Shown here: piece after piece, positions 45,503 through 56,279 of the stretch
How positions within the stretch are numbered: position 1 is the stretch's first letter
Layout of the letters: each line of letters opens with the position of its first letter
Source: Onthophagus taurus
Lineage: Eukaryota > Arthropoda > Insecta > Coleoptera > Scarabaeidae
Direction of reading: 5' to 3'
Assembly (NCBI RefSeq): GCF_036711975.1
Contig: NC_091966.1
Span: forward strand, 26,047,501-26,111,500
DNA: 64,000 bases
Made by a program: the position numbers and the translations under genes
Notes under the pieces: model-generated
Databases searched by the model: none
What the model was told of the DNA's origin: nothing
Seen by the model: only the letters and a program-made list of their open reading frames with translations

Positions 45503-46489
45503 TATTTATAAATTGCAATATAAGAAAACATCATGCTAATTATTTACAACATATTATGTAATAAATGATTAGAGCATCTTAATTATACAACACAAAATAA
45601 GAAGCAATAGAAATTTTTTCAATTTACTTATTTTTAGCATGACAAAGTGAATCTGTTAACACAGGGGTATCATTTATCAAGAGGATATCCTGACCTTGGC
45701 ATTGTAGATAAGAAAGCAAAACGAGATAATGCATGACGCCGACGTCTTGGAGATTTGCTAGAGATCCGGAGCTAACAGCTAGCATAGAACGCGACCCAGG
45801 CTCACTTTCGTCAAGTAATAAATAGCCGAGGCAAATGCGCCGCTGCGCCATCAATTTTCATTTCAATCTTTCAACGCCAGCGTTGCAAGCGTAGTAATCC
45901 ACGCGCATTTATAAATAATAACCAACGATATATACTTTTCTTCTTCAGTTCTTGAAACCACACCGTGACCCCGAGATGACGAATATCACCAGACAGCATA
46001 AATAATAAAAATAAAGCTTGTGATATATTACCAGTGAAATAAGATTTTTTATTAGTCTATTATAAGAATTTTTGTTTATTGAGTTGAAAGGGGGTTTGAT
46101 TGGATTGTAAAAGGTATAAATATTTGAGACATGGATAAAATTATACGGTATCAAACCGGGTTGTAGTTAATAAAATGGGGATTATGGGTTTCCACGTCAC
46201 GCCGCCGCGGGCTGTCGCGTCATTTTGCACAAACGGAATGACGTATCCTCCCGTTAAGCCAGATTATTAATTATACTTGGTGCTCGCGCGTGCAATCCCT
46301 AACGTTGTAATGCGATTTGACGCCCGCCTTCGTTCAACTCGCCCAGGATTAAATGCGATTCCAAATCGGATTGCTCGTTTGCTATTGAAAACAGCGATTA
46401 AGTGACATGCACACGTGTGTGTGAATGCACACACAAAGAAGTCCTCGTATGCGGACCAAAAAATTATGTCATAAAATGAATGATTTGAA
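45503..46489. other. intergenic, probably unique host DNA
   Basis: No transposon motif. 46180-46440 is markedly GC-richer than the rest (CACGCCGCCGCGGGC) and looks like unique host sequence. No gene recognised. Confidence 0.4.
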
Positions 46490-46504
46490 TAATAAAGTTT
46501 TTAT
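46490..46504. repeat. left target-site duplication of the PLE
   Basis: TAATAAAGTTTTTAT here is identical to 50981-50995 and lies just outside the PLE. Confidence 0.75.
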
Positions 46505-46538
46505 TAATAAAACGACAAAAACTTCTTCCTTATTAATA

Positions 46539-46582
46539 TATATGGGACTAGTTTCGGGCTAAATGTCCATCTTCAGCCAAAT
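46539..46582 (-). ncRNA. hammerhead ribozyme motif, left PLE end
   Basis: Minus strand: TGG, CTGAAGA, stem II TGGAC/GCCCG with an ATTTA-type loop (one mismatch), GAAAC, TAGTC, CCA. Stem I is TGG/CCA and stem III only two pairs, as in other Penelope hammerheads. Confidence 0.7.
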
Positions 46583-46640
46583 CTATATGCACAACATAGA
46601 AAACATTATACAAAAACCTTATTATTAAAAACCCATTACT

Positions 46641-47054
46641 TCAAAAAGGAACTAATGGTAAGAGTGTCGCACCTTCAAAATTAATACTATGTCCTGTTTC
46701 CAGCCCATGGATAAAAAGATTAAAAAGTTTTGAGCTGTTTTTAGTTTTGTGCTCATGAATTGGGGTTTCAAGTTTTCGCCCTGTTTGACCAATGTAACAT
46801 CCATCACAGTCGGAACATCCAGTTTGGTAAACTTCATTCTCCTTCAAAATGTCTTTTTTATTTTCTCCATGATAATTTGAAAAAATGTTAAGTAGGTTTG
46901 TTCTATTTGAGAAAGCGAGTGGGATGTTATACTTATCAAAAATATGCTTAGCATTATAAGAAATGTTGTTGTATGGAATGGGTTTGTAAATCTTTGTCTC
47001 TTTTTCTGGTTTTTTATATAAAGGATCTGCCTTTTTTAACATTCTATTAATCAA
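46641..47054 (-). pseudogene. GIY-YIG endonuclease domain of the PLE
   Basis: The 137-codon frame has YQTGCSDCDGCYIGQTGRKL (Cys-rich linker plus the YIG half of the nuclease signature) and EHKTKNSSKLFNLFIHGLE with the His/Glu region. The RT to nuclease junction at about 47070 has a stop and frameshift, so the domain is cut off from the RT. Confidence 0.8.
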
Positions 47055-47078
47055 CTTACCAATAATATAGAATGGAAA

Positions 47079-47612
47079 TCAATTTAGACATGCTAGTGTT
47101 TTAATGTAATTAAACTCTTTTATCTTGTTCTCTTCGGATAAAGGATATGTTATTGCCCTATTTATTAAAAATCTAAAATTTGAAAGCTTTTGATTTATTG
47201 GAAGTGCAGAATCGTATGGTATGATTGTGGGTATCATTGTTGGCTTCCTATAAAGATCATATTCAAGGTTTCTTTCTTCATTGTATTTCAATTTTAAATC
47301 CAACAAGTTTAGAGATTTATCTTCTTCTATTTCCAATGAGAAGTGTAAATTTTGTTGAATGTTGATCAAATAGATCAAAAATTCATGAAGCAATTCTTTA
47401 CATCCCTCCCACACGCAAAAAATTTCAATGTGATTTATAAAGATATCGGCTAGTATTCCAGACAATGGCATTCTCATTGGCAAGCCTTTTGTAATGATGT
47501 AACATTCTTCATTAAAGAAACAGTAATTTTGTTCTACTATGTGCTTTAATATATTAAGATGTTTTATTTTTGTATTATTATTATTACAAAATGTCCTAAA
47601 CAATTTATCCAT
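47079..47612 (-). pseudogene. PLE reverse transcriptase core with catalytic motif deleted
   Basis: KGLPMRMPLSGILADIFINH is motif B with Gly to Arg. It runs directly into IEIFCVWEGCKELLHEFL, skipping the RYVDDI block that the related 8-kb copy has in this place (about 20 residues). LNLLDLKLKYNEERN follows. The catalytic Asp pair is therefore gone. Confidence 0.85.
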
Positions 47613-47619
47613 TTATTCA

Positions 47620-47944
47620 AGTGTTAACTCTAAGGGAACATTTGCATATAGATTAGTAACATCCAATGAAACCATAATTCTATTATTGAATTTTATGTCT
47701 TTAGTTTGTTCTATAAATTATTAGGAGATCTTTATTGAAAATCCAGGCACAAAGTTAATCATTTTAAACACATTGAGCATGAATTCAGTTAGTTTCGATG
47801 TGGGTGAGTTTGTGAATGAAGTATTGGTCTTATTGGCATAGCAGTCTTATGTATCTTTGGAAGAGAATAAACTTTTGGGATATTAGTGTTCATATGTATA
47901 AAAAAATGAGCTGTTGAAAAATCTATAATTTGAAATAATTAGTT
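47620..47944 (-). pseudogene. PLE reverse transcriptase, N-terminal half
   Basis: Broken minus-strand frames contain HMNTNIPKVYSLPKIHKTAM (the LPKIHK box of PLE RTs) and PIRPI, then DVTNLYANVPLELTL-like sequence near 47600-47660. The upstream end stops at the LINE insertion. Confidence 0.7.
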
Positions 47945-47975
47945 TAATTAGTGCATTTAGTTTGCTGTTTACTCT

Positions 47976-48686
47976 TTGTTATATTTATTGCTTTCCTTAA
48001 GTGTTCTGTCTTGTCTTATGATTAAGTTTGCCAGAGTAACTATCAGATCATTACTGTCGAGATTTTGTGGCGGTGATGTTGGTATATACATTAAAGCTGA
48101 TTGTATGTTTCATAGACTTGGTGTTCCCAGTTTTGAGCATTTGGAACAGTTGTGGATTTCAGTCATTTTAAAAAATATCAGGTATTATGTTGGTGCATTG
48201 TATAGGCCGCCTTGCTCGGCTTGTAGTGAATTTTTTGATTCGTTTGATGAAACTTTATCTTTGCTCATACCACAGTGTGATGAGTTGATATGTGCTGGAG
48301 ATATTAATATTGATTTGATGAATCCCAGTCATGGTCAAGCCGTTGGTTTTTCGGAGATACTGAAGGGTTATGGCTTGCAGCAGCTTTTTAATGAACCAAC
48401 TCGCATTACACCTGCTACTGAGACGCTCATTGATGTTGTGGTTACATCCTGTGCTAATGTTTCTGTTTTATCACTTAAGTCTCTTCATGACCTAACTGAT
48501 CATGAATTGATATATTTTTGCCTTAGTGTTCCGGGTGAGGGGAGGAGCCCGGTGATCAGAACCTACAGAGATTTTGCTACATTTAACCTGAATTTTTTCA
48601 CGTTGGATCTTCAATCGCAGCCGTTTGACTTGGTGTATGGAATTGATGATGTTGATGTGAAATTACAGTACTTTAACCACCTGTAA
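47976..48686 (+). pseudogene. LINE apurinic-type endonuclease domain
   Basis: A 236-codon frame: GGDVGIYIKADC, YYVGALYRPPCS, LICAGDINIDLM (GDxNxD box) and SLHDLTDHELIYFCL (SDHxxI box, Ser changed to Thr). The start of the domain (N and E catalytic residues) lies upstream of the frame or is lost. Confidence 0.85.
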
Positions 48687-48742
48687 AGACGGTAAGGCTT
48701 AGTAAAAAATCTACCCCCTGGCTTACTCCCCTGCTTAGAGAT

Positions 48743-49012
48743 ATGATTAGGCTTAGAAATAGTCTTTACAGCAAATACAAAAAGTCTAAAACTGAACTAG
48801 CACTTAATGAATATAAATCTTTTAGAAAACATGTTGCACGCGCAATAGATACCGAGCAAAAGGCGTACTATGAATCATCTTTTAAAAATAAAAGTTCCAG
48901 GGATCTCTGGAAATCACTAAGGCATCTGAATGTTACCAAATCAAAAGAGGAGGTACTTCCACAACATTTGATATTAATGATAATTTTTTACAAGCTGCTG
49001 AAAACTCAATGA
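48743..49012 (+). pseudogene. LINE EN-RT linker region
   Basis: RLRNSLYSKYKKSKTELALNEYK and FRKHVARAI, KAYYESSFKNKSSRDLWKSL are the charged connecting region typical before the RT domain. Read by parts. Ends in a frameshift. Confidence 0.7.
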
Positions 49013-49070
49013 TGCTGATCCAGACTTAGTTCAGGCTTATACTACTACGAAAAAGTCTACTTTTAATGAA

Positions 49071-49604
49071 TTGTTCCTATCTTTTGTGCCTATCTCGGAG
49101 TATATTGTAGCGGGCGAAGTTAAATTGAGTGAGGACATAAATAATCTGATAGATGTATCCACTAAACACTCGTTACGAGTAAATTCAAATAAATCAGTGG
49201 TTATGCTCTTTGGCAGGCGGGGTGCACGAGACTCTCGTGCAGAAAATTTTAAAATCAATATTAGTGGTAAATGTATTGGTGTGAGGGAGTGTGCTAGAAA
49301 TTTAGGATTACAGCTCGACTCGAATCTTAGGTTCGAAAAGCTCATTCTGGACAAAACAAAAATTTCATTTGCTGCTTTGAAACTCATATATAGCATGAGG
49401 AATATTTTAAATCGCAGCACAAAGGTTATGCTTTGCGATTCCTTAGTGCTGAGCCATTTTAGGTTTTGTGATACAGTATATCATGGTTGTCTGAACTCAA
49501 AAACATCACAAAGGATTCAGCGTGTTCAGAATTCATGTCTCCGAATGATTTTCGGGCTTCGACGAGGGTGCCATATCTCACACAGACTGATCGATCTTGT
49601 GTGA
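49071..49604 (+). pseudogene. LINE RT C-terminal (thumb) region
   Basis: The frame has LSEDINNLIDVSTKHSLRVN, NKSVVMLFG, ARNLGLQLDSNLRFEKLI and RIQRVQNSCLRMIFGLRR, the standard order after the YADD motif in CR1/Jockey LINEs. YADD itself is missing. Confidence 0.85.
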
Positions 49605-50117
49605 CTGAATATGTTTAACCGACGCATGTGGTTTCATTTTATCATAAGTTACTGTTGTTTAAATGTCCATCTTATTTGTATGATAAGATTACATTCCGCA
49701 CTGATGTCTATAGCTTAAATATTTGAAGCAAGGGTTACTACATTATTTGAGAGATCATTCTCTTACAATTTACCTAAATTTTATAATAGCTTACCGTACT
49801 TAATCATTGAAAATGTTGAGCTTGCCGTCGTTTAAAGTAAAGATCAAAAAATTTTTATATGGAGATTATGATCAGATACAGGGTGGGATACGTGGATTGC
49901 GATGATTTGGTTTTGCTTTTTATGCAATTGCATTACCATCTTTAAAAATCTTTTCTTGCGTTTTATTTTGCATTGGTGCACTATTTTTATATTATTATTA
50001 TATTTTGTTTATTTTTATGGTAGGGTTGAGTGGAAAAGACTCTGCCATTGCCAACCAGTTAAATTTATATTGTTATTTTGTGAAATTCCATTCTAAAAAA
50101 GTCTATTATTATTATTA

Positions 50118-50470
50118 TTAATTTAAACCAGGTGTATTTTCAATTAAAACTTCTTTACAACTATTTTTTATGAATTCATATGTCTTTTCTAAATACATCT
50201 CTCTAACAAGAATAACAAATCCAGCACCCTTATCTGCTTTTACAAATACAACGTTATTGTAAATTAATTTTCTTTTAATAAAAGTGACCAATTTATTGTA
50301 TTCTATTTGGTTGTTTTCCTTTTTCACTATTGTTTTTCCAGTTTTCTTTAGAAAACCTATCAAATCATTTTTAAGTATTGCGCTATCAGGTTGATTTTTA
50401 ATAACTCAAAATCGCTTGTTAATTTATACTTGGGTTCATTGGCAAATTTATAACCTTTATTTAAGAAGAT
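50118..50470 (-). pseudogene. PLE N-terminal region
   Basis: NNVVFVKADKGAGFVILVRE is the VxADKxxGxVIL box that opens PLE reverse transcriptases. About 70 bases of this piece (50308-50380) are duplicated directly at 50611-50681. Confidence 0.75.
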
Positions 50471-50610
50471 TTGTTTTATTTCCATTAAAATTAATTTCAG
50501 AATAATTGTTAAATTGAATAACAGTTTCTAATAGGGCTTTCTCTTTATTAATATTTTCATTGGTAGGTATGTTTCAAATTCTTCTTTAAATTTCTTATAT
50601 TATTATTCGG

Positions 50611-50760
50611 TTGCTTTCCTTTTTCACTATTGTTTTTTCAGTTTTCTTTAGAAAACCTATCAAATCATTTTTAAGTATTGGATAAGAATTGGATGTTCCG
50701 ACTGTGATGGAAGTTACATTGGTCAAACAGAGATAAACACAAATGTTGTTAATATAGTAA
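50611..50760 (+). pseudogene. PLE junction: duplicated N-terminal piece and plus-strand GIY-YIG fragment
   Basis: 50611-50681 repeats 50308-50380. At 50690 the sequence switches to plus-strand nuclease code (GCSDCDGSYIGQT), then runs to the terminal repeat. This is an inverted junction within the same insertion. Confidence 0.7.
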
Positions 50761-50861
50761 AATTTTAACCAAGATAGTTTTACCATTAGTTCCTTTTTGG
50801 CAGTAAGTAAGCAGTGATCATGTTAATTGAGTTTTTGTATAATGTTTTCTATGTTGTTTCT

Positions 50862-50905
50862 ATTTGGCTGAAGATGGGCATTTAGCCCGAAACTAGTCCC
50901 ATATA
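50862..50905 (+). ncRNA. hammerhead ribozyme motif, right PLE end
   Basis: CTGAAGA at 50868-50874, perfect stem II TGGGC/GCCCG with ATTTA-type loop, GAAAC, TAGTC (cleavage after C 50898), stem I TGG/CCA. The best preserved of the set. Confidence 0.75.
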
Positions 50906-50980
50906 TATTAATAATTAGCAAGGAAGAAGTTTTTGTCGTTCTATTAATACTTAATTAACTTGCAACATGGATACAAATAT

Positions 50981-50995
50981 TAATAAAGTTTTTAT
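50981..50995. repeat. right target-site duplication of the PLE
   Basis: TAATAAAGTTTTTAT, identical to 46490-46504. A 12-15-bp duplication is usual for Penelope elements. Confidence 0.75.
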
Positions 50996-53099
50996 ATAAC
51001 AATGATTAAGTAAGAATCTGTGATCGAACATGTTTTAGTAAGAGTGTGTTAATGATGTGCTATTGGTGAACAAAAAAATTGTAAAGAGCGTATATAAGCC
51101 AGTCCGATCGTTATCTGATTTTGAAATGTGGTTCGAGTGGACGGATGACGAACGTTTCGTAGACGTTTTTCCGTACAACAAAGGGCGATACAAATGACGC
51201 GGCTCAACCAGACTTTTTTGTGTGGCTCCGATGGCGTCTAGTTCGCAATTTATCAGTGTCCCGGCCTTGGCGGACCCCAACGTACACATCAATCGATCTT
51301 GTCCCGACCTCTTCTGATTAATTAACATGCATTTATGCGCACGGCGGTATAGCTCATCTAAAGGAATTTTGATTATATTCATCTCAACCCTCAATTTACA
51401 AATAGCCAAAGGCGATAAAATATTATTCCGATGAAATTAGGATTATGCTGCTCGCATTATTATTTTGTTGGAAAATCGATTGTAATAGGTAAGTGAGTAG
51501 GGGATGGGGAGTTTTCTCTTAGCCCAAAATAATACTGGAAATTGGAAGCTCGCCTTCGGCTCCAGGCGGAATTAATGTGTGTCGAGGGCTAATGTAGAGG
51601 GGCCCAAGTCGTTCCAAGCTACATTCCGGGCGGCTGCTTCTCCAGCCAACTTCTCCTGAAATATAAACAACATTACTTCGTCGGTGCCGCGCGCCGTGTG
51701 TACCTTTGGGTATTTTATTCCTTTACCCTATACGTTCGAATAAAGAAGTAATGGCCTTAGCGTATACCTCTTACGTATAACGTATGATATATGTATTTGT
51801 ATTCTGAGTGAAAAGCTTTAGGAAAAAAATTGTCTCCTTGTAAGAACATGAATTTATGTTTTTCTCTTTGCAAAAGAGGATGCGGCGCGGCGTAATAAAA
51901 GGTTGATCGGCATTTAATCATAGTCGATTACTTTTTTTTATACAAGTTAATCTCAGTTTAAAATGGCGAAGAATTTGTCATTGCGCATGCAGTAATTGGT
52001 CTATGGTAGGTAGGTACCTATTAAGTAATTAATGTGCCAATTATGCGACATTAGCCGTACTGATCGCGTACAAAAACGTTCGTGCAACATCGCAATTACG
52101 TGAGACCACCGCCTTTTGCGCTTTTTGCCGCACGAAGTCGACTTTCCAGGATTTATTCCCAACCGGGGTAACCCTAATATTTTTTTAATCATCGGTTACA
52201 GTTAATAAACGTCCTCCGTTATTCCCGGTAATAACCTAAGGCTTGCGGTTTGATCCAATTATTATTAAATACTTAGCTGGTTTAAGTACCCAACCGGATA
52301 ACAACAACACTGTTGCATTCTTTCAAAAAAATCGTGATTATTTTTTACTTTCGAGTGGAACCCCTCTTGATTTTCGGGTGTAGGTAATAACAACTTTGAA
52401 CAAGTAGATGGGTTCGTGCCGGAGTGATTCCGTCCGCGCCAATTACATCCGAGTCTGTGCATTAATTAACCGGATACGCTCAGTGGATACGATTCTGGGA
52501 ACACCCGGTTCGTGACAGGTTATACTTCTCCTGCTACCGTGCTCCAGGATCTGCTGTTTAGCATTCGAGTAGGTTATTCTATGTCGCGACGTGCCATCAT
52601 CTCTGACTTGCAGGCTATAACTAGTTAGAGGGGAAATACGTGACAAAATTCTATCTAAAAAGTACTAGGTATGTAAATAAATTGAATATTTTTTTAGGAT
52701 ACACAAAATTTAATAAAAAGTATTTACGTTTATAGCAGTGGTTCTTAAGTGCCGTTTCGTAAGAACATTTATTATCCTAGTATTTTTTTCAGATGTTTCG
52801 CTAATTGATAATATACAATTAAATTTAATGAATAATTTATTTTTTTGATTCAGCCTGTGCATGAAAATATTATCCTTCCTTAAATGTAAAGTGTCCTAAA
52901 ATTTGTCGAATATGTTAAAAATTTAATAAATCATACATAATACTTTATTTTTATGATTTTTTGTTCCTTCGTGTCTTCTCTTTAACCTTCTAATCTTGTT
53001 ACGTATTTAAAACTTCAATGAGCAATTACTTTTTTCAGTGTTGACATTTGTATGGATTACATGATTAGATACGTACCATGGTGCTTGGTAGATATAATG
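50996..53099. other. intergenic, likely unique host DNA
   Basis: 51100-52650 has higher GC and no transposon motif, and could be host non-coding DNA. The minus-strand frame 51035-51409 has no recognised family. 52650-53100 is AT-rich. Nothing assigned. Confidence 0.4.
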
Positions 53100-54970
53100 G
53101 AATATTTGGATTCATATCGTTGCAGTTGCAAGACATTTGTTTCGCAAGTAGTTAACCAAGTATTCCCAGATTGATCTCAATGTGGCCTTGTAGATGCTGA
53201 ATTTATTTTCACGACTTAGGCAACAATTTTTGTTCATATACCAATACATTTTCCTGCATAGTAATCCCAGTTACAATCTTTCCATCCGTTTTTTTATCTG
53301 AATAAAGTCATTTACTATTATTATTATTATATGCTTGCTAAAAGTGAGACGACTGTCCGAATATATTCCTAAGTACTTGACATGATTTTCCATCTTTAGT
53401 GGAATGTTGTTGAGCCCTTCTTAACAATAAATGTAATGTGGCCTTTGTGTCACCAGCCACTACTGAAGTAAGTCTAGATGGTACTGAAGATGTTAGGTAG
53501 CCAATTTAGGTTCAGAATGGGTATCAACTACTGTTGAATTAATAACAGCAAGATCCGTGATGTATAGTAGTGACATGGTAGGTCCATGTACACTTCTTTG
53601 CGGGACTCCAGATCCAATTAAGAGTAGGGTTACGTACTCATATCCTGTCTCACTAAAAAGAATCTATATTTTAGATATGAGTCTAAAAGCAATAAACATG
53701 CCAGTAAGGCAGCGGTGCCGTATATTTTATATTCCAGGGCATCTTTTACAGTTCTTACGACCATATAGATCTGTTTACAATGCCATATAGAGCTCTAAAG
53801 CCGAACTGGTAATCTGATATTAATTTCTTCCTGTATAAAATATCTTACGGTCTATTCAACAGAATCCACTCCATTACCTTCGACAGCACTACCAGAAGCG
53901 TAATGTTACAATAGTTGGATGCCACAATATTGAAGATGTATGATCTTTTCTGCTTCAGAATTGTGCTGGTGATTAGGTAGTATTCGAGCATTTTTTTTTG
54001 TCTCGGTCTATCAATAATGTCCAGATTTAAGACATACTCACTCTTTTGATTGGAAGTTCCATTTGATGTGAAGTTGCCACTGTTAACTGACTAAGCTCGT
54101 CATGCGCAACTGTTTTCTGGAATTTGGAGTAAATACACTTTGTAAATGTTCAGCAAAGACATTCTAGTTGGTTTTTTGTCTATGTGCCAACTTGCTTCCT
54201 TGTAGCCATATTTGTAAGATGTTACTGAATCAATGTTTCGTTATTTTCCAAGTAGAGTGACATTTATAAGCGTGGAACAGGATTTTTAAGAAGATTTCTG
54301 TACTTGTTTTGTACTTCTTGTATATCTGTACTGTTTCTCTCAGTTATAGTAAAGCCCTATTTAATTTAGTTTTATCCCTGGGGTTTCAGGCAATTTTCCA
54401 AGTTTTCCTTAGCTTCCTTTTCTCTTTAATCACAAATTGTCAATGTCAAATGTTGCGCAGCTCCTTCAATGTTACTAGCAATCTTGTGAGGAAGGTTTAA
54501 TGTAGTGTTTTTTCTTTTAATCTGATGTAATGTTATTCTTTGTTTAAACACAAATCAATTAGTTTTTTTATTTGTTAAAGCAGGTGGTTTGGTCAGAGGC
54601 CGATAACTCAAAGAAAGGCTCAATTTTAACGTAGCTTAATAATATCCCTTTAATACCACATAGAGATTAATACCACATAGAGTCGATAAGATCAGGTACT
54701 TTAGCCAACTGTGAGGACCAATATATTGGGTAAAGATGAGTCTTGATCCCAGAGAAATGATATTTGAATCATAATCGCCTGTAGCCATAAAGCGACATTC
54801 CAGCAATTTGAAAAAATTAATATACCTGGCGTCAGTTATAGATTTATTCGGAGGACAGTAAACACCAGATATTGTTAACTTTCCGTGACTATCGTTAATA
54901 TTAATCGATGTATTTTCTATACTGATGTTATCAAGTTCACAATACTTAATACTACTTTTTACTAAGGCTT
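53100..54970 (-). pseudogene. decayed LINE (EN and RT remnants)
   Basis: On the minus strand, 54670-54960 carries endonuclease remnants (LTISGVYCPPNKSITDARYI, FKLLECRFMATGDYD). 53560-53640 reads GSGVPQRSVHGPTMSLLYITDL, an RT motif B box with two changes. 53340-53400 reads NNIPLKMENHVKYLGIYSDS, the thumb region. Many stops. Jockey/CR1-like order. Confidence 0.7.
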
Positions 54971-55063
54971 CAGTTCCGTCATGTGCTTTTCCTGGGGGAT
55001 GTTGGGTGTGGTATACACAATAATTCTGATATCGATATTATGAAGATTCATGAATATTTTAAG

Positions 55064-55136
55064 ACTTTCGCGGACAGAACTGCATATACTGTCAATTTTA
55101 CGTTGATAAATAGGGATAGTGTCCGCGAAAGTGTTA
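55064..55136. repeat. perfect 13-bp stem-loop
   Basis: ACTTTCGCGGACA near 55064-55077 pairs with TGTCCGCGAAAGT near 55121-55134, leaving a loop of about 44 bases. Confidence 0.65.
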
Positions 55137-55229
55137 ATCTCCTGGTGGTGCTTGGTGATACCATTCGTATTCCATACAGAAATTTTGATTTCAAACTTGA
55201 AAGTGGTGTTTCAACATCAGAGTAACTTA

Positions 55230-55640
55230 CTATGAGATAGTTTATCAATTCTTCTCTCTATCCAATGGCGCTACAGCCCAAATTGATCCTTGACCTCCTT
55301 TATATTTCTTCTCCTTGACCTCCTTTCACACTCTCTTCCAGGTCCTGACAATCATGAGTCCTTGTGTATACTCCATCACTTCATATCCCCATTGTTTCCG
55401 CGGCTTCCCTTCTTGGTTTCCTGCCTTGTATTCTGCTGCTTTGCAACTGCAGTCTTTGCAGTTTGTCGAATTCTGAGATTGGAGCTACCTTGAGCAGATG
55501 ATTAAGTTCCACGTTGTATCGCCTTGTCCATATTGGACCAAAGATTTTCCTCAGTATTTTTCTTTCAAATACTTCCAGCTTATTCTTTGCGCTCTGTGTC
55601 ATAATGCATGTGTCGCATCCATACCACAATATAGGTTTTG
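55230..55640 (-). pseudogene. LINE RT C-terminal fragment
   Basis: The minus-strand frame 55381-55629 reads WYGCDTCIMTQ, FERKILRKIFGPI and RRYNVELNHLL, the standard C-terminal block (YGxExWxxT...FERKxLRxIFGP) of RTE/Jockey-like LINEs. It is the last recognisable host-type repeat before the virus-like block. Confidence 0.7.
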
Positions 55641-55789
55641 TAGGTTGTACATAGTAGTGTTTGCCACGATAATTTTTACAGGTTAGTTTGTCCCTCTTTA
55701 ATTCCTATTTTCCAATTAGTTAGTATATTTTCTTCTCTCTATGTTGGAGAATAAGAAGTGCAATTCAGTAATTATAAGTAGTAGATAAA

Positions 55790-55901
55790 AGCCGATTCTA
55801 GAACCTCCTCTCAGAACCTCAGGTCAAGGTCAAGGCCAAGGTCACGTTGAGTGACCATGACCTTGACCTTGCCCTGAGGTTCTGGGAGGAGGTTCCAGAA
55901 T
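55790..55901. repeat. 110-bp near-perfect palindrome at the edge of the virus-like block
   Basis: Left arm starts GCCGATTCTAGAACCTCCTC and right arm ends GAGGAGGTTCCAGAATCGGC. About 50 of 55 positions pair, with loop GTTGA between GTCAC and GTGAC (around 55841-55855). It lies between the LINE fragment and the first viral-type gene and could be a terminal hairpin or a TIR remnant. Confidence 0.8.
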
Positions 55902-56034
55902 CGGCTATTGCAAAGGGGGTCGTTGACCAGTAACCTTGACCTAAACAATGACCTTTACTTTGAGCTCACCTCAGGTCAAGATCACGTTTAGTGACCATGA
56001 CCTTGATCAGTAACCTTGACCTGAACAATGACCT
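55821..56034. promoter_or_regulatory. array of AGGTCA nuclear-receptor half-sites
   Basis: Exact AGGTCA or TGACCT hexamers start at 55821, 55827, 55839, 55858, 55864, 55937, 55949, 55973, 55998, 56017 and 56029. Several have the extended TCAAGGTCA form, the monomer site of FTZ-F1/NR5 and ERR-type receptors, and the first four form a gapless tandem (one as AGGCCA). The density is far above chance; function as an enhancer is inferred. Confidence 0.6.
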
Positions 56035-56084
56035 TTACTTTGATCTCAACGGAGACCTTGAAGTCAACCTTAATTGTGACCATT
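55954..56084. repeat. 131-bp direct repeat, copy A (upstream of DIQGF gene 1)
   Basis: TTTACTTTGAGCTCACCTCA and the following sequence recur at 57071-57201 with few substitutions. Each copy lies upstream of a gene start and a TATA box, so it behaves like a shared promoter-proximal cassette. Confidence 0.8.
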
Positions 56085-56162
56085 ACATTGACCGTGTACG
56101 TGACCGGAAATGAAGGTTACACGACGTGAGGCCATTGAAAACCCCACTTCGGAGGAGGTATG

Positions 56163-56173
56163 CTTTAAATAGC
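56163..56173 (+). promoter_or_regulatory. TATA-like box for DIQGF gene 1
   Basis: CTTTAAATAGCAG lies about 115 bases before ATG 56280. The core TAAATAGCA also occurs at 57221-57229 before the 299-codon gene. Confidence 0.5.
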
Positions 56174-56279
56174 AGATAGAAAATCGTGTTCAACAGTATT
56201 GAAGTAAGAGTGTTGTGAACATAAAGAAATTGAGGAACTTGTAGCTCCTATTTTAAGCAGTTTACATCGCTTAAATATA

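Larger units (their letters stand above)
47945..50120 (+). mobile_element. LINE with EN and RT remains, (TTA)n tail, nested in the PLE
   Basis: Endonuclease (47976-48686), linker (48743-49012), RT C-terminal region (49071-49604), and a 3' region ending in about five ATT/TTA units (50104-50119). The PLE frame resumes immediately after the tail, showing that the LINE landed in an existing PLE. RT motifs between 49012 and 49071 are deleted. Clade is CR1/Jockey-like by layout. Confidence 0.8.
46505..50980 (-). mobile_element. Penelope-like element, inverted ends, interrupted by a LINE
   Basis: The two ends are inverted copies of about 100 bases, each with a hammerhead motif (46539-46582 minus, 50862-50905 plus), and a 15-bp TSD surrounds them. 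Within, on the minus strand: N-terminal RT (50118-50470), RT middle (47620-47940), RT core (47079-47612), GIY-YIG (46641-47054). A LINE splits the N-terminal region at about 47945/50120. A plus-strand 3' piece (50690-50980) closes the right end, a structure common in PLE insertions. Confidence 0.8.

Noticed and set aside
51035-51409. 124-codon minus-strand frame in GC-richer DNA
   Set aside because: No recognisable family and no splice or promoter support; could be chance in less AT-rich DNA.
51545-51570. Inner stem GCC-GAA-GGC with GA on both sides, similar to the bulged hairpins
   Set aside because: No outer stem pairs around it, so it lacks the full architecture.
53557-53790. 77-codon plus-strand frame
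   Set aside because: Antisense of the LINE RT motif B region.
55290-55493. 67-codon plus-strand frame
   Set aside because: Shadow of the minus-strand LINE RT fragment at 55381-55629.
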